NCBI GenBank assembly: GCA_030668045.1
Contig: DAOUUR010000201.1
Coordinates: forward strand, 1-5,391
Direction: 5' to 3'
DNA: 5,391 nucleotides
Origin: a bacterium
GTDB taxonomy: Bacteria; Zixibacteria; MSB-5A5; GN15; FEB-12
The notes beneath the pieces are model-generated. The model was given only the letters and a program-made list of their open reading frames with translations. It had not been told where the DNA came from and searched no databases. Positions within the stretch are counted from its first letter, which is position 1; each line of letters opens with the position of its first letter. A program made the position numbers and the translations under genes. Below are positions 1 through 5,391 of this stretch, piece by piece.

Positions 1-1307
1 CTGCGCCTGTCTGGTCCGAGGATGTTCAGGCCGATGCCTACCGGTCGGCTTTGAAAAACGCTGGAGCCGATAGCCGTCCGCTCGCTCTATATTGCCACAT
101 TCCGTTCTGCCGGAAACGCTGTTTCTACTGTGGATGCAACACTTGTGTTTCCAACAACCAATCTCGGGCAACCGAATATGTGCGCACGGTTGCAAACGAA
201 ATCGAAGCAACGACCGGTCTGCTGGGACGACGCACCGCAGTAAGCCAGCTACACCTCGGCGGCGGTACACCAACTTTTCTCGATGTTGACGGTTTTGGCC
301 TGCTGTTGGACAAGCTGCACGACTCTTTTGAGTTTGAATCTGAATGTGAAAAATCGATTGAGCTGGACCCGCGCGTCACCACACCCGAACAGCTTGACTT
401 CCTGGCGTCACGCGGTTTCAACCGTGCCTCGCTTGGCGTGCAGGATTTTGACCCCGATGTACAAGAGGCAATTGGACGCGTGCAGCCGTTTGAGCAGGTG
501 CAGGCCATTCTAAAAAAGTGTCGGCTACTCGGGTTCAAGGGCATAAATTTCGATCTAATCTATGGACTACCGCGCCAGACACCAGAAAGTTTTGCACAGA
601 CTCTGGATACGACTATCAGCCTGCGCCCGGACCGTCTGGCCGTTTATTCCTTCGCCTATCTGCCGAAGATGAAAGGCAACCAGCTCAAGATTGATCCGGA
701 TCAACTGCCGGATGCCGAAATGAAATATCAACTTTTTGCGCTGGCTATCGAGAAATTCACTGCCGCCGGTTATCGTCAGATTGGTATGGACCATTTTGCG
801 CTGCCCGAAGACGAGTTATCGCTTGCGCAGAACGATGGCAGGTTGCACCGGAATTTCATGGGCTACACGGTTCAAACGGCACCGGAGATGATTGGACTCG
901 GGATGTCGTCGATTGGTTATGTCGATAACGCATTCTTCCAGAATCTTTCCGGACTGGAGAGCTACGAACAGGCGATTGCCGATAATGGTGTGGCCGTCTA
1001 TCGTGGTCTCCGACTCTCCGAAGATGATCTCATTCGGCAGTATCTGATATCGTCGTTGATGTGCAATTTCAAGCTGGACTATGCATCGCTGGAGGAACGT
1101 TTTGGAATCGAGTACAAGAAGTACTTTGCCGACGAACACAAACGTCTGGATACGTTTGACGAGGACGGTTTCATCGAAGTTACCCCCAGTGGAATTCAGA
1201 TAAAGAAACTAGGGCGCAGTTTTGTGCGCAATATCGCCATGATCTACGACGCCTACCTGCACAAAGACGGAACCAGCCCCAAAGCAACTTTTTCCCGGAC
1301 GATCTGA
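1..1307 (+). CDS. hemN: Oxygen-independent coproporphyrinogen III oxidase (dehydrogenase), 5'-truncated by the window edge
   Basis: This radical SAM enzyme oxidatively decarboxylates two propionates of coproporphyrinogen III to give protoporphyrinogen IX in the cytoplasm without oxygen. The frame is open to the left edge: the first whole codon is at position 3 and it reads APVWSEDVQADAYRSAL before the TTG at 51. That stretch matches the conserved HemN N-terminus (E. coli ALEFSEDFGEQAF, from memory), so the true start lies upstream and about 25-30 residues are missing; 434 residues are visible. Counting from position 3, the [4Fe-4S] cluster motif CxxxCxxCxC is at residues 36-45 (HIPFCRKRCFYCGCN). 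The SAM-binding GGGTP is at 86-90, followed by GVQDF, DLIYGLPRQTPESF, GMDHFA and LHRNFMGYT. The CGC form of the cluster motif and the long N-terminus separate it from the heme chaperone HemW. The stop directly abuts the hemH ATG, so the two are probably translationally coupled. Confidence 0.96.
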   Translation, partial: APVWSEDVQADAYRSALKNAGADSRPLALYCHIPFCRKRCFYCGCNTCVSNNQSRATEYVRTVANEIEATTGLLGRRTAVSQLHLGGGTPTFLDVDGFGLLLDKLHDSFEFESECEKSIELDPRVTTPEQLDFLASRGFNRASLGVQDFDPDVQEAIGRVQPFEQVQAILKKCRLLGFKGINFDLIYGLPRQTPESFAQTLDTTISLRPDRLAVYSFAYLPKMKGNQLKIDPDQLPDAEMKYQLFALAIEKFTAAGYRQIGMDHFALPEDELSLAQNDGRLHRNFMGYTVQTAPEMIGLGMSSIGYVDNAFFQNLSGLESYEQAIADNGVAVYRGLRLSEDDLIRQYLISSLMCNFKLDYASLEERFGIEYKKYFADEHKRLDTFDEDGFIEVTPSGIQIKKLGRSFVRNIAMIYDAYLHKDGTSPKATFSRTI

Positions 1308-2273
1308 ATGTCGCATGCTGCCGATGACAAACTGGCGGTGATTCTGCTTGCGATGGGTGGACCGAACAGCCCGGACGATGTGCGACGTTACCTTCTCAAC
1401 ATATTCTCCGATAGATCAATCATACGCCTTCCCGGGGGACGATTCGGTCAGGCTTTGCTGGCCAGATTGATATCGTCTCGACGAAGTGCGAAAGTGCGCA
1501 AGCATTACGAGATGATCGGTGGTGCTTCGCCATTACTAAAATGGACACAGGCTCAGGCGGCCAATATTGAGCGAGTCCTGCGTGACGATTTCCCTGATGT
1601 AAAGTGCTATGTAGGGATGCGTTATTTCGATCCAGATATCCCATCGGCAATTGAGCAGGCCTTAAGCGAAGGTTACCGACGGTTATGTTTCCTCCCGATG
1701 TACCCACAGTATTGTCGAGCCACGACCGGATCGGCCTTTACCGCCACCGGTGACGCTCTCGGCAGATACCCGAACATAACGACGGCGTTCGTTGAAACTT
1801 TTCACGATCATTCCGGATACGTCCAGTTACTCAAAGATTATATCAACGCCAACATCGGACCGAACGATACCCTCCTGTTCACGGCCCACTCTCTTCCGAA
1901 AACTTTCGTCGATGAAGGTGACCCGTATGTTGACCAGACCAAACGAACAGCATCGCTGGCTGCGAACGAGAGACCGTTTCATTTATCATTTCAGAGCCGG
2001 AGCGGTCCGGTTGAGTGGGTTGGTCCGGAGACGGTTTCAGAGGTCGGTCGTCTACTGCGTGAATCTGACAACGATCTCTTCATCGTACCGATAAGTTTCC
2101 TCTGCGATCATATCGAGACCCTCTATGAAATCGACATCGAGTTGAAGGAACTGATTCCGGAATCGGACCGGAAACGAATCAAACGGATGCCAATGTTCAA
2201 TGACGATCATCGTTTTGGTAGCGTGCTCGCCGATATTGTACGGCAGAAAGTAGGTGCAAGTGTCTCAAGTTGA
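1308..2273 (+). CDS. hemH: Ferrochelatase
   Basis: This enzyme inserts Fe2+ into protoporphyrin IX to form protoheme; if the pathway ran through coproporphyrin it would act on coproporphyrin III instead. The 321 residues are a normal length for a bacterial ferrochelatase. Family motifs run in order: LLAMGGPNSPDDVRRYLLNI (residues 13-32), GGASPLLKWTQAQ (71-83), GMRYFDPDI (103-111), LPMYPQYCRATTGSAF (129-144), FTAHSLPKTF with the metal-ligand His194, FQSRSGPVEWVGPET (228-242) and SFLCDHIETLYEIDIE with the conserved acidic Glu270. There is no C-terminal cysteine set for a [2Fe-2S] cluster. The ATG follows the hemN TGA with no gap. The only Shine-Dalgarno hint is GGA at 1297-1299, so reinitiation after hemN is likely. 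A true HemN upstream favours the protoporphyrin-dependent route. Family assignment is secure; the exact porphyrin substrate is inference. Confidence 0.96.
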   Translation: MSHAADDKLAVILLAMGGPNSPDDVRRYLLNIFSDRSIIRLPGGRFGQALLARLISSRRSAKVRKHYEMIGGASPLLKWTQAQAANIERVLRDDFPDVKCYVGMRYFDPDIPSAIEQALSEGYRRLCFLPMYPQYCRATTGSAFTATGDALGRYPNITTAFVETFHDHSGYVQLLKDYINANIGPNDTLLFTAHSLPKTFVDEGDPYVDQTKRTASLAANERPFHLSFQSRSGPVEWVGPETVSEVGRLLRESDNDLFIVPISFLCDHIETLYEIDIELKELIPESDRKRIKRMPMFNDDHRFGSVLADIVRQKVGASVSS

Positions 2274-3627
2274 TGTTGTCATTATCGGTGGTGGAATATC
2301 CGGATTGTCCGCATTGCATTATGTGCGTCGCACCAAGCCTGACCTGTCGGTGCGACTATTCGAGGCAGAGTCACGCCTCGGGGGAACAATCGGCACCGAC
2401 AATATCGATGGATACAGTTTCGACTGGGGACCAAACGGATTTCTTGACCGCGAACCGCTCACTCTGAAGCTATGCGAGGAGCTTGGGCTTAACGATGATC
2501 TGGAACGCGCCAACGAAAACGTCTCCAACCGTTTCATCCTTCGCAAGGGCAAGTTACGCCAGGTGCCGATGAAGCCACCGGCTTTTCTGACGTCGGACAT
2601 CCTCAGTCTCAAAGGACGCCTGCGGGTGATGGGTGAACCATTTGCTCGGTCGGCTCCGGACGGTGATGAATCGATATACGACTTTGTCCAGCGACGTATA
2701 GGTCGTGAAGCGGCAGACTATCTGGTCCAGCCGATGGTTTCGGGAGTGTTCGGAGGAGTCGCTGATCAGCTTTCGCTCAAGTCGTGTTTCCCGATCATGC
2801 GCGAGATGGAACAGGAACACGGTTCGTTGTTCAGGGCGATGATCGCCAAAGCAAGAGCAGCCAAAGCTAAGGGCAAGAAATCGGGAGGGCCGTCCGGTCC
2901 CGGCGGTTGGCTGACATCGTTCCGTGGTGGCCTCCATCGAATTGTCGATCAATTTCACAAACGGTACGAATCCGATATCACCACCGGTCAGTCGGTAACG
3001 ACGATCACCAAAGAGAACGATGGCTACCGAGTCAATTTCGCCGATGGTCGCTCCGAACAGGCGCGTACTGTTATTTTGGCGGTGCCATCCAACCAGGCTG
3101 CGACATTGGTCCAATCGTTATCAAGTGGTCTGGCAGGAGCGCTTGCGAGCATTCCGTACGCTCCCATCTCGGTGGTCTGTTTTGGCTACGCGAGGGAAAA
3201 CGTTGGCCGGCCTCTTGATGGTTTTGGCTTTCTCGTTCCATCGAAAGAGAAACGACGGATCCTCGGGTCGATCTGGACATCGTCGATTTTCGATGCACGC
3301 GCCCCTGAGGGCAAAGTGCAGTTTCGCACGATGGTTGGTGGCGACGGTGACCACGCATCGCTGGAATTATCAGATGACGAGTTGGTCAGGATTGTCCGCG
3401 ATGATCTCGATGGTATCGTTGGACTCAAGGGTGACCCGGAACTGGTGAAGTTGTATCGCTGGCGTCACGGTATCCCGCAGTTCAAGATTGGACACAGCGA
3501 TATCCTCAGCGAAATCGAAACCGAGCTGGAAACCCTTGGAAACATCCACGTGACCGGTAACGCTTACTATGGTATCAGTCTCAATGACTGCGTGAAACAA
3601 TCGCACCGCGTAGTCAGCAAGCTATAG
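2254..3627 (+). CDS. hemY: FAD-dependent protoporphyrinogen IX oxidase (HemY/HemG-type; coproporphyrinogen oxidase activity not excluded)
   Basis: This flavoprotein takes six electrons from protoporphyrinogen IX to give protoporphyrin IX, the substrate of the neighbouring ferrochelatase; it is usually membrane-associated and uses O2. The 457 residues open with a Rossmann FAD-binding fold: VVIIGGGISGLSA, with GxGxxG at Gly12, Gly14 and Gly17. The ribose-binding acidic residue is Glu37 in FEAESRLGG, and DGYSFDWGPNGFL follows at 52-64. The middle holds DYLVQPMVSGVFGG (155-168) and a Lys/Gly-rich loop (199-218) before the FRGGLHRIVD segment. The C-terminus has the FAD-contacting HVTGNAYYGISLNDC (432-446). 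The start is uncertain: GTG 2254 overlaps hemH by 20 bases and GTG 2260 by 14. AAAGTAGG at 2247-2254 sits at a better distance from GTG 2260, so the protein may begin (M)SQVDVV. Sequence alone does not separate HemY from the coproporphyrinogen-oxidising CgoX; HemN upstream favours protoporphyrinogen. Confidence 0.93.
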   Translation: MQVSQVDVVIIGGGISGLSALHYVRRTKPDLSVRLFEAESRLGGTIGTDNIDGYSFDWGPNGFLDREPLTLKLCEELGLNDDLERANENVSNRFILRKGKLRQVPMKPPAFLTSDILSLKGRLRVMGEPFARSAPDGDESIYDFVQRRIGREAADYLVQPMVSGVFGGVADQLSLKSCFPIMREMEQEHGSLFRAMIAKARAAKAKGKKSGGPSGPGGWLTSFRGGLHRIVDQFHKRYESDITTGQSVTTITKENDGYRVNFADGRSEQARTVILAVPSNQAATLVQSLSSGLAGALASIPYAPISVVCFGYARENVGRPLDGFGFLVPSKEKRRILGSIWTSSIFDARAPEGKVQFRTMVGGDGDHASLELSDDELVRIVRDDLDGIVGLKGDPELVKLYRWRHGIPQFKIGHSDILSEIETELETLGNIHVTGNAYYGISLNDCVKQSHRVVSKL

Positions 3628-3647
3628 GCCAGGGCATCAGTCGGCTT

Positions 3648-3670
3648 GTCAGGTTGCAAGCAACCATGAC
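3648..3670 (+). terminator. Hairpin 20 bases after the hemY stop, possible transcript 3' end
   Basis: GTCAGGTTGC (3648-3657) pairs with GCAACC (3660-3665) and TGAC (3667-3670) through one bulged A at 3666, giving about ten base pairs around a very short loop. No T-tract follows, so it is not a classical intrinsic terminator. It could stabilise the 3' end of the heme operon mRNA or assist factor-dependent termination. The structure is read directly from the sequence; the role is inference. Confidence 0.4.
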
Positions 3671-3687
3671 CTGCAGAACTGAATAAG

Positions 3688-3707
3688 GCACAAGAGAGTT
3701 TTTGTGC
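3688..3707 (-). terminator. Hairpin 21 bases beyond the stop of the minus-strand gene, weak terminator candidate
   Basis: GCACAAGA (3688-3695) pairs with TTTTGTGC (3700-3707) with one G.T pair and a four-base loop. Read on the minus strand, the hairpin lies 21 bases after the stop of the 3729-4406 gene and is followed by CTTATTC, a poor T-tract. It may end that gene's transcript. Its left arm contains most of the 8-mer AGGCACAA that recurs at 4549-4556. Confidence 0.3.
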
Positions 3708-3728
3708 GTACATAAAGGGGGTAAGCAG

Positions 3729-4406
3729 CTATGGGTCAATGGGTTGTGGGGAAATGGGTTCGTTCGGTGGATTATTGGTTGGGGAGTGGTGAGTTGGTAG
3801 TTTTTTTGGTGGTATCGCGGTCACATCGTGGCCTTCAGGGGCGGCGGCGCCCTTTTTTGATGCGGCTAAGAGCTGGAGATGGAACAGGAGTTTGTAGGCG
3901 CGGGATAGTTGTTTGTCGAGGCGCATTTCATAATGCATCAGGTTTATGCAGAAGGTGCCGGTGGGGATTGATCGAGCGGCGATCATGTCGGCGGGGCGGG
4001 GGGATTGGTCGGGATCGCACTCGGAGTTGTCGGAATCGTCGCTGTCTGAGTTCAGGCGAGAGAGGAGCCGGTGGCTGTCGGCGGCGGAGTCGAGCTGGTT
4101 GTTGATCCGGGCGGTTTCGGCATTGATGAGGCGTCGGTAGCGCCAAAGACAGTTGGCGATTTTGACGACGAGGTGTTGTTGCAGGACGCCTTCGGGTTGG
4201 AGTTCTTCGAACAACGATTTTAGAAGTTGGTCGTACTGTCGGGCGTCTTCTTTGAGGTGGGGCGAGTCGATGACGACACCTGCGGTTGCGAGACCGTGGG
4301 TGATGGCGTTGCGGCTGGCGACGGCTTTGCCCTGTTTGGTTTTTGGTCCGGTGGATCGCTTGGCGTTACGGCGGTTGGCCTTGAGTTGTTTCTTGCTGAC
4401 GGCCAT
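3729..4406 (-). CDS. Protein of unknown function with N-terminal STGPKT motif
   Basis: The function is not known. The 225 residues begin MAVSKKQLKANRRNAKRSTG, and this basic block (about residues 4-39, with NRRNAKRSTGPKT and SRNAITHGL) matches a family of short hypothetical proteins I recall as frequent, often multicopy, in Planctomycetes, Acidobacteria and other environmental bacteria. Residues 52-106 look helical (YDQLLKSLFEELQPEGVLQQ, then LWRYRRLINAETARI). An acidic Ser/Asp linker lies at 119-134. A second conserved-looking helix is at 157-181 (MHYEMRLDKQLSRAYKLLFH), resembling the YE..L...RA...L..LQ block of the same family. The tail (199-225) is Pro/Asn-rich and contains PPNEP. There is no signal peptide, membrane segment or recognisable catalytic motif. 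The ATG has AAAGGA about 10 bases upstream on the minus strand. The gene converges on hemY and its upstream side is full of repeats. The coding strand is C-rich and G-poor, unlike its neighbours. It is probably a real gene because both family blocks share one frame. Confidence 0.75.
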   Translation of the reverse strand: MAVSKKQLKANRRNAKRSTGPKTKQGKAVASRNAITHGLATAGVVIDSPHLKEDARQYDQLLKSLFEELQPEGVLQQHLVVKIANCLWRYRRLINAETARINNQLDSAADSHRLLSRLNSDSDDSDNSECDPDQSPRPADMIAARSIPTGTFCINLMHYEMRLDKQLSRAYKLLFHLQLLAASKKGAAAPEGHDVTAIPPKKLPTHHSPTNNPPNEPISPQPIDP

Positions 4407-4472
4407 GACGGAGATGTCCTTTGCATTAGTGGGCGGTCATGGAATCAGGCGTGTTGTTGTAGGGATTTTGGG

Positions 4473-4507
4473 GGCAGGCATAGCCTGCCACCCTGAGCGT
4501 AGCCGAA
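4473..4507. repeat. REP-like element: 7-bp palindrome plus CCCTGAGCGTAGCCGAAG core
   Basis: GGCAGGC (4473-4479) and GCCTGCC (4483-4489) form a perfect 7-bp stem around ATA. It is followed by the core CCCTGAGCGTAGCCGAAG (about 4491-4508). From memory, very similar CCCTGAGCG-AG-CGAAG sequences are dispersed in many copies in genomes of several environmental bacterial phyla. The copy number in this genome cannot be seen from the window, so the label REP-like rests on resemblance. Confidence 0.5.
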
Positions 4508-4510
4508 GCA

Positions 4511-4546
4511 GGCAAAGCCTGTTTTAATGGGCAAAGCCTGTTTTAA
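4511..4546. repeat. Two exact 17-base direct repeats, 19-base period
   Basis: GGCAAAGCCTGTTTTAA occurs at 4511-4527 and again at 4530-4546, separated by TG. Each copy carries the arms GGC-AAA-GCC; the first extends to CAGGC-AAA-GCCTG (4509-4521). AAGCAGGCA occurs just before (4506-4514) and just after (4545-4553) the pair, so the array is about two and a half units long. It is contiguous with the REP-like hairpin and probably part of the same element. Confidence 0.8.
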
Positions 4547-4602
4547 GCAGGCACAACAAATTCCGCGCATAGCTGAGTGAGGTTGGGGACCGTTTTGAAT
4601 TC

Positions 4603-4627
4603 AAGCCTCCCAATCGGGAGGTTTTTT
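4603..4627 (+). terminator. Intrinsic terminator, plus strand
   Basis: CCTCCC (4606-4611) and GGGAGG (4616-4621) form a perfect GC-rich stem with loop AATC, followed by six T (4622-4627). AAG at 4603-4605 can extend the stem against TTT through a G.T pair. The T-tract is only on the plus strand, so it stops rightward transcription. The nearest plus-strand gene upstream is hemY, about 975 bases away, with the opposite-strand gene between. It may therefore be the displaced end of the heme operon, the end of an unseen short RNA, or an attenuator 88 bases before the aminotransferase start. Confidence 0.85.
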
Positions 4628-4665
4628 AATGCCCAACTGTTAAATATATGATATTATAAGAAACA
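4622..4665 (+). promoter_or_regulatory. AT-rich candidate promoter region of the aminotransferase gene
   Basis: After the terminator the sequence becomes almost purely A/T. It contains TATGAT (4647-4652), TATTAT (4652-4657) and TATAAG (4655-4660), any of which could be a -10 hexamer. No good -35 box lies at the right distance, so no exact promoter is assigned. Location between a terminator and a well-formed start makes this the likely initiation zone. Confidence 0.3.
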
Positions 4666-4700
4666 ATAGGCAGGAATACAGTGTTTCCATTACCCCGGAC

Positions 4701-4709
4701 AGAAGGGAA
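4701..4709 (+). promoter_or_regulatory. Ribosome binding site of the aminotransferase gene
   Basis: AGAAGGGAA contains AAGGGA at 4703-4708, seven bases before the ATG at 4716. This purine-rich site decides the start of the gene, since the next in-frame ATG lies 22 codons on, inside the aligned N-terminal helix. Confidence 0.7.
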
Positions 4710-4715
4710 TGTAAC

Positions 4716-5391
4716 ATGACGAAAAATACGGCCCGAATATCCAACAGAGTTTCACAGATTCCGAAATCGGCGATCCACGAGATGACGAGATTGTCAAAGG
4801 AAGTAGACGATGTAGCGTTTCTCTCTTGGGCAAAACCGACGACGGGAGCTCCGGATCACATTAGAGATGGAGCCATCGCAGCCATTAGGAACGGACAGGT
4901 AGACGGATACTCTGAGAACGCCGGCCTTGTAAGCCTGCGAGAGGCTATTGTTAAAAAACTGAAAAGAGACAATGCTGTTGAAGCTGATATCTCGCAGATT
5001 CTTGTTACGGTCGGCGCCATTGAAGGACTCTCCGCTGCTATAATGGCGATAATCGACCCCGGAGATGAAGTACTTCTGTTCTCACCGACCTATTCCACCC
5101 ACATCCGACAGGTTACAATCGCCTCAGGGAAACCGGTATTAATCCCTACAGTAGAGGAAAAAGGTTTCGCCCTCGATTTCGACGCCATCAGAAAAGCAAT
5201 CACTCCTAAAACGAAAGCGATTATCTGCTGCTCGCCCAATAATCCGACCGGCACGGTTTTCTCCGAAAAGGAACTTCGTGAGTTGGCCTCGCTCGCGTTG
5301 CAGCATAACCTCATGATCATAACAGATGAAGCATACGAGTACTTCGTCTTCGATGACAACCAGCACTTTTCTATCGCCTCTATTCCCGAAA
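4716..5391 (+). CDS. Class I/II pyridoxal-phosphate aminotransferase (aspartate aminotransferase-like fold type I), 3'-truncated by the window edge
   Basis: The gene starts at ATG 4716 and stays open to the right edge, giving 225 residues of a protein that would normally be near 400. It transfers an amino group between an amino acid and a 2-oxo acid with PLP; the substrate cannot be told. It begins MTKNTARISNRVSQIPKSAI and continues with LSWAKPTTGAP (36-46), in place of the common G-x-P-D-F-x-T-P stretch. YSENAGLVSLREAI (65-78) is the usual substrate-side YxxxxGxxxLR segment. TVGAIEGLSAAI (98-109) covers the phosphate-binding turn. SPTYSTH (123-129) precedes CSPNNPTGTVFS (172-183), where Asn176 should contact the cofactor. 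ITDEAYEYFVF (202-212) contains Asp204, pairing with the pyridine nitrogen, and Tyr207. The catalytic lysine lies beyond the window. Half of its ten arginine codons are AGA, unlike the CGN-dominated heme genes. Confidence 0.92.
   Translation, partial: MTKNTARISNRVSQIPKSAIHEMTRLSKEVDDVAFLSWAKPTTGAPDHIRDGAIAAIRNGQVDGYSENAGLVSLREAIVKKLKRDNAVEADISQILVTVGAIEGLSAAIMAIIDPGDEVLLFSPTYSTHIRQVTIASGKPVLIPTVEEKGFALDFDAIRKAITPKTKAIICCSPNNPTGTVFSEKELRELASLALQHNLMIITDEAYEYFVFDDNQHFSIASIPE

Larger units (their letters stand above)
4407..4715. other. Non-coding divergent intergenic region
   Basis: This 309-base gap lies between the divergent starts of the unknown-function gene (-) and the aminotransferase (+). 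No credible gene is seen in it. From left to right it holds the ribosome binding site of the minus-strand gene (AAAGGA on the minus strand, about 4416-4422), a REP-like hairpin and core with tandem repeats (4473-4553), a 10-base palindrome TTGAATTCAA (4595-4604), an intrinsic terminator (4603-4627), an AT-rich stretch (4622-4665) where the aminotransferase promoter probably lies, and that gene's ribosome binding site. No clear promoter for the minus-strand gene could be picked out. Confidence 0.8.

Noticed and set aside
51..53. TTG at 51 as the start of hemN
   Set aside because: The frame is open upstream to the window edge and encodes conserved HemN residues (APVWSEDVQADAYRSA), so the gene begins outside the window.
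3731..4527. Plus-strand open frames of 64-124 codons opposite the unknown-function gene
   Set aside because: They are Gly/Arg/Trp-rich translations of the G-rich complementary strand with no family motifs; the minus-strand frame carries the conserved blocks.
4511..4546. CRISPR array
   Set aside because: Only two 17-base units separated by two bases; there are no spacers of CRISPR length and no cas genes.
3729..4556. Insertion sequence with a transposase
   Set aside because: The encoded protein lacks DDE, HUH or serine/tyrosine recombinase motifs and no terminal inverted repeats were found; only the flanking 8-mer and repeats hint at mobility.
4560..4630. T-box leader upstream of the aminotransferase
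   Set aside because: GGGGACCG at 4585-4592 loosely resembles the T-box antiterminator consensus, but the full AGGGTGGNACCGCG motif is absent and the upstream sequence is repeat DNA with no Stem I features.
5090..5366. Minus-strand open frames of 75-89 codons inside the aminotransferase gene
   Set aside because: The plus-strand frame carries consecutive aminotransferase motifs through this stretch, so these are chance antisense frames.

Overview
The window is bacterial. It carries the end of a heme-biosynthesis operon, a small orphan gene of unknown function on the opposite strand, a repeat- and hairpin-rich spacer, and the first part of a class I/II aminotransferase gene. Gene spacing, GTG start use and a canonical intrinsic terminator all fit bacteria. 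The phylum cannot be fixed from this sequence. The unknown-function protein (STGPKT motif) and the repeat core CCCTGAGCGTAGCCGAAG are, from memory, kinds of sequence common in uncultured or environmental lineages such as Planctomycetes, Acidobacteria, Chloroflexi and Zixibacteria-like groups. That assignment is inference only.

Bases 1-3627 (+) hold three tightly packed genes for the last steps of heme synthesis. hemN is open at the left edge and makes oxygen-independent coproporphyrinogen III dehydrogenase. hemH (ferrochelatase) starts directly after the hemN stop (TGA then ATG). A hemY/hemG-type FAD-dependent porphyrinogen oxidase starts inside the end of hemH. Together they would take coproporphyrinogen III to protoporphyrinogen IX, then protoporphyrin IX, then heme. 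The physical order N-H-Y differs from the order of the reactions.

Bases 3628-3728 separate hemY from a convergent gene and hold two hairpins, each about 20 bases beyond the stop codon of one of the two genes. Bases 3729-4406 (-) encode a 225-residue protein of unknown function with an N-terminal STGPKT block. Its coding strand is strongly C-rich and G-poor, unlike its neighbours.

Bases 4407-4715 are non-coding. They hold a perfect 7-bp hairpin, a REP-like core, two exact 17-base direct repeats with a 19-base period, a plus-strand intrinsic terminator with no obvious upstream gene, and an AT-rich stretch before the next gene. The 8-mer AGGCACAA lies on both sides of the block made of the unknown gene and the repeats (3686-3693 and 4549-4556). 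This suggests, but does not prove, that the block was inserted between the heme operon and its original terminator.

Bases 4716-5391 (+) encode the first 225 residues of a pyridoxal-phosphate aminotransferase. It has a good ribosome binding site and is cut by the right edge before the catalytic lysine. Its arginine codon use (many AGA) differs from the CGN-dominated heme genes.
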